Source: an uncultured Pelagibacteraceae bacterium
GTDB lineage: Bacteria; Pseudomonadota; Alphaproteobacteria; Pelagibacterales; Pelagibacteraceae
Direction of reading: 5' to 3'
NCBI GenBank assembly: GCA_902560075.1
Contig: CACEKE010000005.1
Coordinates: 19,918-83,917 of the forward strand
DNA: 64,000 bases
Shown piece after piece: positions 47,181 through 55,730 of this stretch. Made by a program: the position numbers and the translations under genes. The notes under the pieces were generated by a model. It had not been told where the DNA came from. It was given only the letters and a program-made list of their open reading frames with translations, and did not search any database. Each line of letters begins with the position of its first letter. Position 1 is the stretch's first letter.

Positions 47181-50100
47181 CGAAGTTGTTTCTTCAACTC
47201 TATATCAATTGCATCTATTCTTTTTGTATTTTTTGCAAGAGCCAAATACATCGCTGGGGTTACATAAAGTGTAAAAAATGTGGAAATTAACATTCCCCCA
47301 AGTATTGTACAACCAACCGCTAATCGTGATCCTTCGCCAGCACCAGGTCCTATATTGCCTATAACTAAAGGTATCATTGCAATCATTGTGCTTAATGATG
47401 TCATAATAATTGGTCTGAACCTTAAATAACATGCTTCCTTTAAAGCGGTCTCAATGTTTTTCCCTGCTACGCGTAATTGATTAGTGTAATCAACTATTAA
47501 GATACTATTTTTAGTAGATATACCAATTAATATTACTAAAGCTATCTGCGAAAATACGTTAATCGAGCTATTAAGGAAAAGTATAAAAACTAATCCTCCA
47601 AAAACAGCTAATGGCACTGTAAGTATTATGATAAAAGGATGAATGAAAGAATTGAATGTTGCAGACATCACTAAATAAGCCGTCAACAGAGCTAAAGCAA
47701 AAATAATATATAATTCATTACTTGTCTCTTTGAGCTCCTCAGACTTTCCTTTCCATGTAATTTGTTTATCTGATGCAACTACAGACATAGTATTTTCTAA
47801 AAATTTAATTGCTTCATTTAAAGTGTAATTTTCACTCAAATCTGCAGAAATGGTTACTGCTCTTTGTCTATTATATCTCGACAATTTATTAGCAGAACCC
47901 TCTTCTTTATATTCAACTAAGTTTGCAAGAGAAATAAGTTCACCAGAATTTTCCGACCTTGCAAAAATTTTACTTAAACCCTGTTGATTTTTCCTGTCAT
48001 CTTTATACTGCTGTAAAATTATTGGATATTCCTTTCCTAATTTGTTAAATTTAGTAACTATTTTACCTCCGTAAAGTGTTTCTAAGGTTTCTCCAATAGT
48101 TTTAATTGAAATACCAAGATCTTTGGCTTTTGTTTTATTTATCAGTAATTTTATCTCAGGTTTATTTCTTGTATAATCCGATTCTATTCTTGATAAATTT
48201 GGGTTTTCACTCATTGCTCTTATCACTTTTTTTTGTGTTTCTTCAAGATCTTCGTAAGTATTTCCATAAATCACCATTTGAACAGGTTTGTTATAATTAG
48301 ACGTTCTTATAGATTGTGGAGAAATTGGAAAAGCCAGTGTTTGAGGAACAGTCACAATTTTTCCAATTGCTTTCCTCATTATATTTTGTGAATTTTCTGA
48401 TCTATTTTTCCAATTGTCTAATAAAGATATTATTAAAAAACTATTATCAGCTCCAAAACCGGGCACAATCATTAAAAATTTTTTATAAGGACTATTGTCA
48501 TCTTTCAAAAGTGGTATTAGTCTTTTTTCTACGTCCTCAGCCCTTTGTTGGGTGTAATCAAAAGAGCTTCCTTCATCTGTGAATCCAATCACTAGATAGG
48601 CTCCTCTGTCTTCTAGCGGCAATAATTCTTTTTTTGTAAAATTGTATAAGAGTGCAGATCCTATAATTATAAAAAATATAAATCCAATTATTATGTTTTT
48701 ACGATACAACCAAAATTGCAGAGTATCTTTGTAAAAATTTGAAAATCCAATAAAAAACTTATTAAAGTTTTTAACTATAACATTTGATTTTTTTTTGTTG
48801 TCCAAAAATTTACTTCCTAGCATTGGTGATAGTGTTAATGCGACTAAAGACGAGACTACGATTGCAAATGATAAAGCAATTGCAGTTTCTTTAAATAATG
48901 TTCCAGCTATTCCCTCTATGAATATGAGTGGTAAGAATACCGCTACCAATATTAATGTAGTAGCTATTATTGCAAAAGTTATCTGTTTCGATCCTTTAAA
49001 TGCTGCAACTAGCGGTGTTTCTCCCTGTTCAATTCTTCGATATATAGCATCGGTCATTATAACCGAGTCATCTGTTATTATACCGATCGCTAAAATAAAG
49101 CTTAAGAGTACAAAAATATTAATTGATAAATCAAATATATATATACCCAAAAAGGTTGCTATAAGACTTACTGGCAATGCAATTGCGGGAACTATAACAG
49201 CTTTTAAATTTCCTAAAAATAAATAGATGATTATTACTACTAAAATAAATGCAATAAACAAAGTTTTGTACACTTCATTAATTGCAACACTTATATATGT
49301 GGCTCTATTAAAGGCTACTTCTAAGTTTAATCCAGCCGGTAAATTAGGCTTAATTTTTCTGATTTTATCTTTAACATCGTTTGATAGTTCAACTGTTGAT
49401 GCACCACTACGAGCATAAATTCCTATACCAACAGAATTATAGTTTAATGCATTCTTACTTTGTGATCTAAAAAATGCTTTTTCAGATACTGGCCCAAATT
49501 CTATTTCGGCTACATCTGACAATTTAACAACATTATTTTTAACTTTTTTAATTGGAAGTTGTTTTAGTTTTTCTAAATCGTTGTATGATTTATCAATATT
49601 AAGTGTTAAATCTTTATTATCTGCCTCAAGAGATCCCGCAGGTAATCTGACGTTTTCCTTATTAAGAGCTAATTCGACCTCATGAGTAGTTAAGTTATAT
49701 GCGGCTAATTTTATGGGATCTATCCAAACTCTAACACTTAGTTCTCTTAAACCTCCAGTTCTAATTCTTCCAACATTTTTAATACTTGAAAATTGATCAA
49801 TTAAATACCTTTCAACATAATCTCCTAATTCTAAGTCGCTCCAAGTTGGTGAAGACAAAGACAACCACATAGTTGTGGTAAAACCAGCAGCCTGTTTTAA
49901 AATTCTTGGAGGATCAGACTCTGATGGAAGTCTCTCAACAACTCTGGCCACTCTTTCTCTTATATCATTAGCTGCGTCATCTAAATCTACATCTGTATCA
50001 AATTCGATGTTTATTTTACTTTTTCCATTTTCTGATGATGAGTCTATATTTTTAATACCTTCAGCACCTCCTATGACTTCTTCAAGAACTTGAGTTACTT

Positions 50101-50287
50101 CTTCATCTACTATTTGCGATGATGCAGATGAATATTCAACATTTACTTGAACGACTGGTGGCTGCAATCCGGATGGCAATTCTCTAACAGGTAGTTTCCA
50201 AAAAACAAATGACCCAAACAACACCAATATTAAAGATAATACCCATGAAAATGCTGGTCGTTTAATACTTAATTCTGTTATTAACAT
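47177..50287 (-). CDS. RND efflux transporter, inner-membrane pump
   Basis: Proton-driven HAE1-family pump. 1036 aa, full length, with twelve transmembrane helices and two large periplasmic loops. N-terminal ELSIKRPAFSWVLSLILVLFG, the TM4 motif AIGIITDDSVIMTD carrying the proton-relay Asp pair, and C-terminal GISTKNSILIVDYTNQLR. The translated start overlaps the adaptor stop by one base. No outer-membrane TolC-type gene is adjacent. Substrate unknown; many marine homologues sit in similar two-gene units. Confidence 0.92.
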   Translation of the reverse strand: MLITELSIKRPAFSWVLSLILVLFGSFVFWKLPVRELPSGLQPPVVQVNVEYSSASSQIVDEEVTQVLEEVIGGAEGIKNIDSSSENGKSKINIEFDTDVDLDDAANDIRERVARVVERLPSESDPPRILKQAAGFTTTMWLSLSSPTWSDLELGDYVERYLIDQFSSIKNVGRIRTGGLRELSVRVWIDPIKLAAYNLTTHEVELALNKENVRLPAGSLEADNKDLTLNIDKSYNDLEKLKQLPIKKVKNNVVKLSDVAEIEFGPVSEKAFFRSQSKNALNYNSVGIGIYARSGASTVELSNDVKDKIRKIKPNLPAGLNLEVAFNRATYISVAINEVYKTLFIAFILVVIIIYLFLGNLKAVIVPAIALPVSLIATFLGIYIFDLSINIFVLLSFILAIGIITDDSVIMTDAIYRRIEQGETPLVAAFKGSKQITFAIIATTLILVAVFLPLIFIEGIAGTLFKETAIALSFAIVVSSLVALTLSPMLGSKFLDNKKKSNVIVKNFNKFFIGFSNFYKDTLQFWLYRKNIIIGFIFFIIIGSALLYNFTKKELLPLEDRGAYLVIGFTDEGSSFDYTQQRAEDVEKRLIPLLKDDNSPYKKFLMIVPGFGADNSFLIISLLDNWKNRSENSQNIMRKAIGKIVTVPQTLAFPISPQSIRTSNYNKPVQMVIYGNTYEDLEETQKKVIRAMSENPNLSRIESDYTRNKPEIKLLINKTKAKDLGISIKTIGETLETLYGGKIVTKFNKLGKEYPIILQQYKDDRKNQQGLSKIFARSENSGELISLANLVEYKEEGSANKLSRYNRQRAVTISADLSENYTLNEAIKFLENTMSVVASDKQITWKGKSEELKETSNELYIIFALALLTAYLVMSATFNSFIHPFIIILTVPLAVFGGLVFILFLNSSINVFSQIALVILIGISTKNSILIVDYTNQLRVAGKNIETALKEACYLRFRPIIMTSLSTMIAMIPLVIGNIGPGAGEGSRLAVGCTILGGMLISTFFTLYVTPAMYLALAKNTKRIDAIDIELKKQLR

Positions 50288-51156
50288 TATTTATTTAATG
50301 GTTTAATTTTTCCTTTAGGTCTGACTTTTTTTAAACCTTCAGCAACAATAATATCACCTTCATTCAAACCAGAAGTAACTTCTACTTTGCCATCGTTTCT
50401 AAGTCCAATTTGAATTTCAGATCTATTTGCGATGTTGTCTTTAGAAACTTTATATACATAAGCTTTATTACCCTCTAGGATTATACTTGTGTCTGGAATA
50501 CTTAAAGAGTCTCTTTTATTAGTGCTTAATGTTATTTCTAATAATGAACCTGGAATGAGTTCATTATCTGGATTATCTATTTTAACTCTAGTTAATATAC
50601 TTCTTGTTTCAGCATTTATCCTGCTTGCAACACCGTCAATTTTTCCTTTATAGATTTTGTCTTTAATGCCAGAAAACTTAGCTATTACAGGCAAATCTTT
50701 TTTAATAACAGTTGCAAAGTTTTCAGGTATTTTCAGATCTACATATATTTCGGAACTATCATCTAATGTAACTATTATTGAATTTTCTGATCCAAGCACA
50801 TCTTCGGTAATACCTCTCACACCTAATACACCACTAAAAGGTGCTATAATATTTTCACTTTTTAATTTTACAATTACCTCACCCTTTTTCACAAATTCTT
50901 TTAGATTTAAATCTGAGATAAGATTACTTTTTTCAATTCTAAAAGTTTTGTTTTTTTTTGAGATAGCAGTACCAAAACTTTCAATATTGTCTGAAAACTC
51001 ATTTTTTATAACCTCAGATACAATTATTGATGGGGGTGGTCTTTTGCTAAACTTTTTTTTAAAATGATTACCAATCATAGTCCTACCAATAATGACTGAT
51101 GCAATGATCAAGAAAAAAATAATAATTATTGTTGTGATTTTAGTCGATCTTTTCAT
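50287..51156 (-). CDS. RND efflux periplasmic adaptor (membrane fusion protein)
   Basis: 289 aa, shorter than classical adaptors of about 380 aa. N-terminal signal/anchor helix at 8-26 (TTIIIIFFLIIASVIIG); biotinyl-lipoyl-like halves LKEFVKKGEVIVKLKSENI and IIAPFSGVLGVRG; the usual long alpha-helical hairpin between them is almost absent, as in the MexH/Y-short type. Beta-barrel and membrane-proximal domains follow (VVAEGLKKVRPKGKI at the end). It overlaps both neighbours, sseA-like (four bases) and the pump (one base). Confidence 0.88.
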   Translation of the reverse strand: MKRSTKITTIIIIFFLIIASVIIGRTMIGNHFKKKFSKRPPPSIIVSEVIKNEFSDNIESFGTAISKKNKTFRIEKSNLISDLNLKEFVKKGEVIVKLKSENIIAPFSGVLGVRGITEDVLGSENSIIVTLDDSSEIYVDLKIPENFATVIKKDLPVIAKFSGIKDKIYKGKIDGVASRINAETRSILTRVKIDNPDNELIPGSLLEITLSTNKRDSLSIPDTSIILEGNKAYVYKVSKDNIANRSEIQIGLRNDGKVEVTSGLNEGDIIVAEGLKKVRPKGKIKPLNK

Positions 51157-51974
51157 CTAAATATCTTCCCATATTCAGCCCAAGAGCCGTCATATATTTT
51201 TGGATTATAATTATTATTAATTAGAGAATATGCAAGTGCTAAAACGCATGAGGTAATACCTGAACCGCAGGAAAAGACCACATTATTATTATCAATGTCG
51301 CTAATAATATTATTAAATATAACTTTCAATTCCTCTTTATCTTTAAATGTTTTGTCATCTTTAATTACATTATTAAATGGTATGCAAATTGAATTTTTTA
51401 TAGAACCACTCCTAACTCCCTCTCGTGGCTCCTTTGTCTTGCCTTCAAACCTGTCTTTACTACGAGCATCTACTAAACTAAATATTTTGTTTTCTATATT
51501 TTTATCTATTTCATCTAAATTCTTAACCATAAATTTATTTTCATATGCCTTATAGTTTGTCATTTTTAATTTGGTATGATCCTCGGTAATTGGAAAATTA
51601 TTTTTCTTCCATTTTTCTAACCCACCATTCAATACACTTACTAATTTTTTACTATGGCCAAAATATAGAAGCATATACCAAAGCCTACAGGAACTAAGGA
51701 CTTTTGAATTATCGTAAATCACAATTTTATCATTGTTTGATATTCCATTTGACGACATTATTTTTTCCCACATATCTTTATTTGGAAGCATGTGAGGTAA
51801 ATTAGAGTTCAGGTCCGAATTTTTATCTATATCAAAATAAATAGCGTTGGGTATATGTTCTGAACTATACTCTTTTAAACTATTTCTATTTTCACTCGGT
51901 AGATGCCATGAACTATCAATAATTTTTACTTTATCTTTATTTTCGAACAACCATTCTGTTGATACTAAAGACAT
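51153..51974 (-). CDS. sseA: Thiosulfate/3-mercaptopyruvate sulfurtransferase
   Basis: Two-domain rhodanese. 273 aa. The inactive N-terminal domain (KIIDSSWHLPSENR, HIPNAIYFDID) and the active C-terminal domain (LVDARSKDRFEGKTKEPR, here RDARS-like) are both present; catalytic Cys236 in SCGSGITSCVLAL matches the CG-S-G-V/I-T-A/S-C loop of mercaptopyruvate sulfurtransferases. It starts the minus-strand unit sseA-adaptor-pump, overlapping the adaptor by an ATGA. Confidence 0.9.
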   Translation of the reverse strand: MSLVSTEWLFENKDKVKIIDSSWHLPSENRNSLKEYSSEHIPNAIYFDIDKNSDLNSNLPHMLPNKDMWEKIMSSNGISNNDKIVIYDNSKVLSSCRLWYMLLYFGHSKKLVSVLNGGLEKWKKNNFPITEDHTKLKMTNYKAYENKFMVKNLDEIDKNIENKIFSLVDARSKDRFEGKTKEPREGVRSGSIKNSICIPFNNVIKDDKTFKDKEELKVIFNNIISDIDNNNVVFSCGSGITSCVLALAYSLINNNYNPKIYDGSWAEYGKIFR

Positions 51975-51979
51975 TTAAT

Positions 51980-52420
51980 TTATTTTTCTAAATATTTTTG
52001 ATGATAATCTTCAGCTTTACAATAATTTTTACTCTCAGAAATATTAGTTACTATTTTTCCATTAAATTTATTATTAGTTTTATTTAAAACATTTTCAGCA
52101 GTCTGTTTTTGGTTTTCAGATGTATAAAAAATTTCACTTCTGTATTGAGTTCCAATGTCATAACCTTGTTGATTCAGTGTCGTAGGGTCGTGTATTTCAA
52201 AAAAAAAATCTAATATTTCTTCGTAAGAAATCACTTTATTATCAAACTCGATTTTAACAACTTCAGCATGATTTGTTTTACCGGTACAAACTTCTTTGTA
52301 TGTTGTTTTTGAATTAATCCCTCCACAATATCCAACTTCAGTTTTTAATACACCATTTAGTTTACTGAATTTAATTTCAGGTCCCCAAAAACAACCAGCT
52401 GCAAGTATTGCTATTTCCAT
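51980..52420 (-). CDS. msrA: Peptide methionine sulfoxide reductase A
   Basis: Reduces methionine-S-sulfoxide in proteins. 146 aa, a compact form. The catalytic Cys10 lies in AAGCFWGPE; VGYCGGINSKTTYKEVCTGKTNHAEVV, seen here as TEVGYCGG and CTGKTNHAEVV, and FFEIHDPTTLNQQGYDIGTQYRS are family signatures; the end AEDYHQKYLEK is conserved. A resolving Cys could be the one in KNYCKAEDYHQ. It is followed five bases later by sseA on the same strand. Confidence 0.94.
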   Translation of the reverse strand: MEIAILAAGCFWGPEIKFSKLNGVLKTEVGYCGGINSKTTYKEVCTGKTNHAEVVKIEFDNKVISYEEILDFFFEIHDPTTLNQQGYDIGTQYRSEIFYTSENQKQTAENVLNKTNNKFNGKIVTNISESKNYCKAEDYHQKYLEK

Positions 52421-52454
52421 TGATATAAATTTATAATTGTCTTAAGTTAATTAC

Positions 52455-53336
52455 ATGCTCTCCAAAAATCAATTAGGCTTTTTGTACATGTTTATGTCTG
52501 TTTGTGCCTTTTCTTTAATGGATCTAGTCGTTAAATGGTCAAATGAATATCCTTTAGGACAAGTCCTTTTTTTTAGGGGTTTCGTAGGTGCCGTTATATA
52601 TTTCTTGATAATACCAAGAGAAAGAATAAAGAATTTTTATTATACAAAAAGAGCTGGACTACATTTTTTGAGATGTTTCTTTGGTCTTATAGCTTTGCTA
52701 TCGATATTTACGGCATTAAGAAATTTACCTTTAGCAACCGTTGTGAGTATATCTTTCGCAGCACCTATATTCACAACCATTTTTTCAATTTTCTTTTTAA
52801 GTGAGAAAGTTGGAATTTATAGATGGCTTGCAGTGTTAATTGGATTTATAGGTATTGTAATTATAGCCGAACCGGGACTCACCGAACTCAATATATTTTA
52901 TATTTACCCAATTATTTTTTGTCTAGGAATGGCATATGTGGCAATTTCAATAAGACAATTATCTAAAACAGAACCAGTTTGGTTAATCTCACTTTATTTT
53001 TCTATTGCTATAACTATTATAAGTCTAATCACTATTCCTAGTGGATGGATTATGCCTAGTTTGAATGATTTAATTATATTGTCTCTTTTAGGGGTATTTG
53101 GTGGAGTCGCAAATTTATGGTTAAGTCAATCATATAAATTTTCAGAGGTGTCTTTAGTTACACCTTTAAAGTATTTGGCACTTGTTTTTGCAATTATCTT
53201 TGGTTACTTTATTTGGGACGAAGTACCTACTTTGAAGACATTATCTGGAGCTATTTTAGTGATATTGTCGTCAATAATAATTTTTAGAAGAGAAATTCAA
53301 TTAAAGAAACAGGTATCAGTTCAAAGACATGACTAA
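52455..53336 (+). CDS. EamA/DMT family transporter
   Basis: 293 aa membrane protein with ten hydrophobic helices arranged as two EamA repeats (about 8-138 and 148-280). FSLMDLVVKWS in the first helix and PLATVVSISFAAPIFTTIFS, with SLVTPLKYLALVFAIIFGYFIWDE in the second repeat, are typical. Substrate unknown; the family exports amino acids, metabolites or drugs. Its end overlaps the glycosylase gene by eight bases. Confidence 0.88.
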   Translation: MLSKNQLGFLYMFMSVCAFSLMDLVVKWSNEYPLGQVLFFRGFVGAVIYFLIIPRERIKNFYYTKRAGLHFLRCFFGLIALLSIFTALRNLPLATVVSISFAAPIFTTIFSIFFLSEKVGIYRWLAVLIGFIGIVIIAEPGLTELNIFYIYPIIFCLGMAYVAISIRQLSKTEPVWLISLYFSIAITIISLITIPSGWIMPSLNDLIILSLLGVFGGVANLWLSQSYKFSEVSLVTPLKYLALVFAIIFGYFIWDEVPTLKTLSGAILVILSSIIIFRREIQLKKQVSVQRHD

Positions 53337-53955
53337 GCCTCCTCATTACTGGAAAAAAGCAAAAAATTATTTGTCAAGTAAAGATAAAGTGATGAAAAAT
53401 TTAATTAAAAGATACGATGATACTACCTTAAGTACACGCAAGGATGTATTTTATTCTCTTTGTAAAAGTATTATAGGACAACAAATAAGTGTAGCTGCCG
53501 CTAATTCGGTTTATAAAAAATTTAATACTGCTTGCAAAGGTAAGATAACACCACAAAGTGTTAAAAAACTAGGTATTACTAAATTAAAAAAATGTGGGTT
53601 AAGTAAACAAAAAGCTAAAGGAATAAAGGAACTTTCAATAAAATTTATTAGTAAATCTTTTGATCCTAGTTTAATAAAAAAAATGAATGATGAAGAAGCA
53701 ATAGAATATTTATCAACTTTAAGACAGATAGGAAGATGGTCAGCAGAAATGATTTTATTATTCACATTTAATAGATCGAATATTTGGCCTGTACAGGATA
53801 TAGGTTTGTTGAGAGCTATTTCTAATAATTATAATAAAAAATATCTTCCACCAATGAGTTTTGTGAAAAAATTATCCAAAATATATTCTCCGTATTGTTC
53901 AGTTGCTACATGGTATTTATGGAGATCTATTGATGATGAACCTATTCAGTATTAA
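53329..53955 (+). CDS. alkA: DNA-3-methyladenine glycosylase II-like (HhH-GPD)
   Basis: Base-excision glycosylase for alkylated purines. 208 aa, corresponding to the catalytic domain only and lacking the N-terminal domain of E. coli AlkA. SIIGQQISVAAANSVYKKF, hairpin-helix-hairpin LRQIGRWSAEMILLF, and catalytic Asp157 in NIWPVQDIGLLRA are present. No Fe-S Cys cluster is seen, which sets it apart from endonuclease III. The end overlaps convergent DUF1330 by 14 bases. Confidence 0.9.
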   Translation: MTKPPHYWKKAKNYLSSKDKVMKNLIKRYDDTTLSTRKDVFYSLCKSIIGQQISVAAANSVYKKFNTACKGKITPQSVKKLGITKLKKCGLSKQKAKGIKELSIKFISKSFDPSLIKKMNDEEAIEYLSTLRQIGRWSAEMILLFTFNRSNIWPVQDIGLLRAISNNYNKKYLPPMSFVKKLSKIYSPYCSVATWYLWRSIDDEPIQY

Positions 53956-54238
53956 ATCCCTCAACAATTTGTAAATTTCTTTTGCAGGTTTCTTTAACAA
54001 TATTCCACTTTTCTTGATACTCTGCAGAGTTATGACACTCTAGTGCTTTATTAAAGCTTGGAAATTCCCATATAACCGTTCTTATAAACTCATCTCCATC
54101 AATTATATGATATTTTCCACCCCTAATTATCGGTTTACCCCCAAACTCCTTAATGATTGGTGTCGCTTTTTCAGCATACTCCTTAAGTTTTTCTAAATTA
54201 TCAATTTGTTTATATGTTGCTATCCAATAACCTTTCAT
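53942..54238 (-). CDS. DUF1330 family protein
   Basis: 98 aa small soluble protein with the dimeric alpha/beta-barrel fold of DUF1330. The ATG at 54238 is chosen because it forms an ATGA overlap with the upstream glycosyltransferase stop and begins MKGYWIATYKQI, the usual start; a frame to 54250 only adds MDTR. IIRGGKYHIIDGD and TVIWEFPSFNKALECHNSAEYQ are the family motifs. Function unknown. Confidence 0.85.
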   Translation of the reverse strand: MKGYWIATYKQIDNLEKLKEYAEKATPIIKEFGGKPIIRGGKYHIIDGDEFIRTVIWEFPSFNKALECHNSAEYQEKWNIVKETCKRNLQIVEGFNTE

Positions 54239-55128
54239 TCTTGTATCCATTTTTTATATTTAAGTTCGTTATTTTTTATATAGTTTGGCAAATGTGAAAC
54301 CTTAATTTTTTCTAGTTTTTCACCTTCACCTATTTTATAAACTCTTTTATCAGCTTTGAGATTATAAATTGTTTTTTGATTAGATATAATGTCCTGTATA
54401 TCTTCTATGTCTAAAGATGATTTTTCAAATTCGTTGTGATGTAGATATGAATTTAATTTGTGTTTTATCTCTTCTGCGGTTTTTATATTGGTAAAATGCC
54501 ATCCACCATTCTTTTTTACCTCAATACTTTGATATTTTGTCTCCGAAAATAAGGTATCCAGTCTATAAAATTTATATTTTCTATCTTTTATGTTTCTCAA
54601 CCATTGAGGGTTTTTAAAATTTTTAAATTTACAAGCTTTTGTGCCAACCCATTTAGTATTAGGTAATTTTAAATTAAATTTGTAATAAAACATATCTTGT
54701 TGAAACATTAAAATCATCTTGTTGATATTAGAAAAAGTTTTTTCATCTAAATTTGGAATTTCATCAATATCTGAAATCATTATAATATCCTCATTGCTAG
54801 CATTTTTTAATCCTTCAGAAATATAATTTCTATGAGAATTTTCACGATATACTGCATTCATAATTTTGTTATATTCCTTATGCTTTTCATTAATTATTGT
54901 GTCGAGATTAACGATTTCTTTTGGAATATTTTCGTATATTAAGTAAATAATTTTATCTTTAAAATCCTTATATTTCTTTATATCAAATTTTAACTCATTC
55001 TTTTCTCCACTGTGAGTACTGGTTGACTCTACAATAACAAAATAATCTACAAATTTATCTAATGTGTTTAATCTAATATCCAATATTAGATCTTCATCAA
55101 AATACATAAAGCAATCAAAAATTTTCAT
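54235..55128 (-). CDS. Glycosyltransferase family 17-like protein
   Basis: 297 aa resembling GT17, the family of beta-1,4-mannosyl-glycoprotein N-acetylglucosaminyltransferase. KIFDCFMYFDEDLILDIRLN, DYFVIVESTSTHSG, YRENSHRNYI (substrate region), MISDIDEIPNLD as the DxD-type metal site, and GGWHFTNIKTAEEIKHKLNSY are characteristic. No signal peptide. It probably modifies a surface glycan; the acceptor is unknown. It is translationally coupled to DUF1330, an unusual partner. Confidence 0.85.
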   Translation of the reverse strand: MKIFDCFMYFDEDLILDIRLNTLDKFVDYFVIVESTSTHSGEKNELKFDIKKYKDFKDKIIYLIYENIPKEIVNLDTIINEKHKEYNKIMNAVYRENSHRNYISEGLKNASNEDIIMISDIDEIPNLDEKTFSNINKMILMFQQDMFYYKFNLKLPNTKWVGTKACKFKNFKNPQWLRNIKDRKYKFYRLDTLFSETKYQSIEVKKNGGWHFTNIKTAEEIKHKLNSYLHHNEFEKSSLDIEDIQDIISNQKTIYNLKADKRVYKIGEGEKLEKIKVSHLPNYIKNNELKYKKWIQE

Positions 55129-55170
55129 AATTCTATTTAATTAAAATAAATACTATAATAAAACTATTAA

Positions 55171-55698
55171 ATGGAAAAAAAATTAATTATATCATTCGAA
55201 GAATACCTTGATACAGTAGAAAAACTATCAGTTGATATAAATAATAATTACAAACCAACAGTATTAGTTGGAATAATGAGAGGGGCAGCACCAATTATTG
55301 ACATATTATCTAGAATTTTCAAATTACCTACGGCGTACATTGTTATTCAGAGTTATTCTGGCAAGGGCCTTGAAGATCAACAAGGTGATTTAGTCTTTGC
55401 AAGAGAGATTAGTTCTATTGCCAACGCAAATGATTTTAAAAAAGTCTTACTCGTAGATGATTTGTCTGATACTGGTTTGACTTTAAATAGAAGTATAGAG
55501 TGGTTAAAAAATTATAAGCCAATTAATAAACACATTGAACAGATCAAAACAGCTTGTCTGTGGAAAAAAAAATCCTCAAAGTTTACACCAGATTTTTGTC
55601 CGATTAAGTTAGATGGTGATCCATGGATAGTGCAACCTACAGAACATTACGAGGAAATGAATATAGATAGTATTATGAAAAAACAAAAAAAGGGCTAA
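55171..55698 (+). CDS. Purine phosphoribosyltransferase (type I PRTase)
   Basis: 175 aa PRTase, probably xanthine/hypoxanthine/guanine salvage. The PRPP motif is KVLLVDDLSDTGLTLNRSIEWL (VLLVDDLSDTG); the upstream loop is LVGIMRGAAPIIDIL; the C-terminal part has DFCPIKLDGDPWIVQP, whose aromatic residue would stack on a purine. The gene faces a purine permease across a shared terminator, supporting a salvage role. Base specificity cannot be told. Confidence 0.82.
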   Translation: MEKKLIISFEEYLDTVEKLSVDINNNYKPTVLVGIMRGAAPIIDILSRIFKLPTAYIVIQSYSGKGLEDQQGDLVFAREISSIANANDFKKVLLVDDLSDTGLTLNRSIEWLKNYKPINKHIEQIKTACLWKKKSSKFTPDFCPIKLDGDPWIVQPTEHYEEMNIDSIMKKQKKG

Positions 55699-55720
55699 AC
55701 AATTACTGCTTAGCCCTTTT
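55688..55720. terminator. Bidirectional intrinsic terminator
   Basis: AAAAGGGCTAA (55688-55698) and TTAGCCCTTTT (55710-55720) form a perfect 11-pair stem around an 11-base loop, with T tracts on the 3' side in both directions. It ends the PRTase gene (its TAA is in the stem, 55696-55698) and the convergent NCS2 permease gene (ends 55731). One of only two clear terminators in the window. Confidence 0.9.
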
Positions 55721-55730
55721 TTAGATTAAA

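Noticed and set aside
48795..49226. 143-codon open frame on the plus strand inside the RND pump gene
   Set aside because: It is antisense to conserved transmembrane segments of the pump, with no ribosome-binding site or recognisable family.
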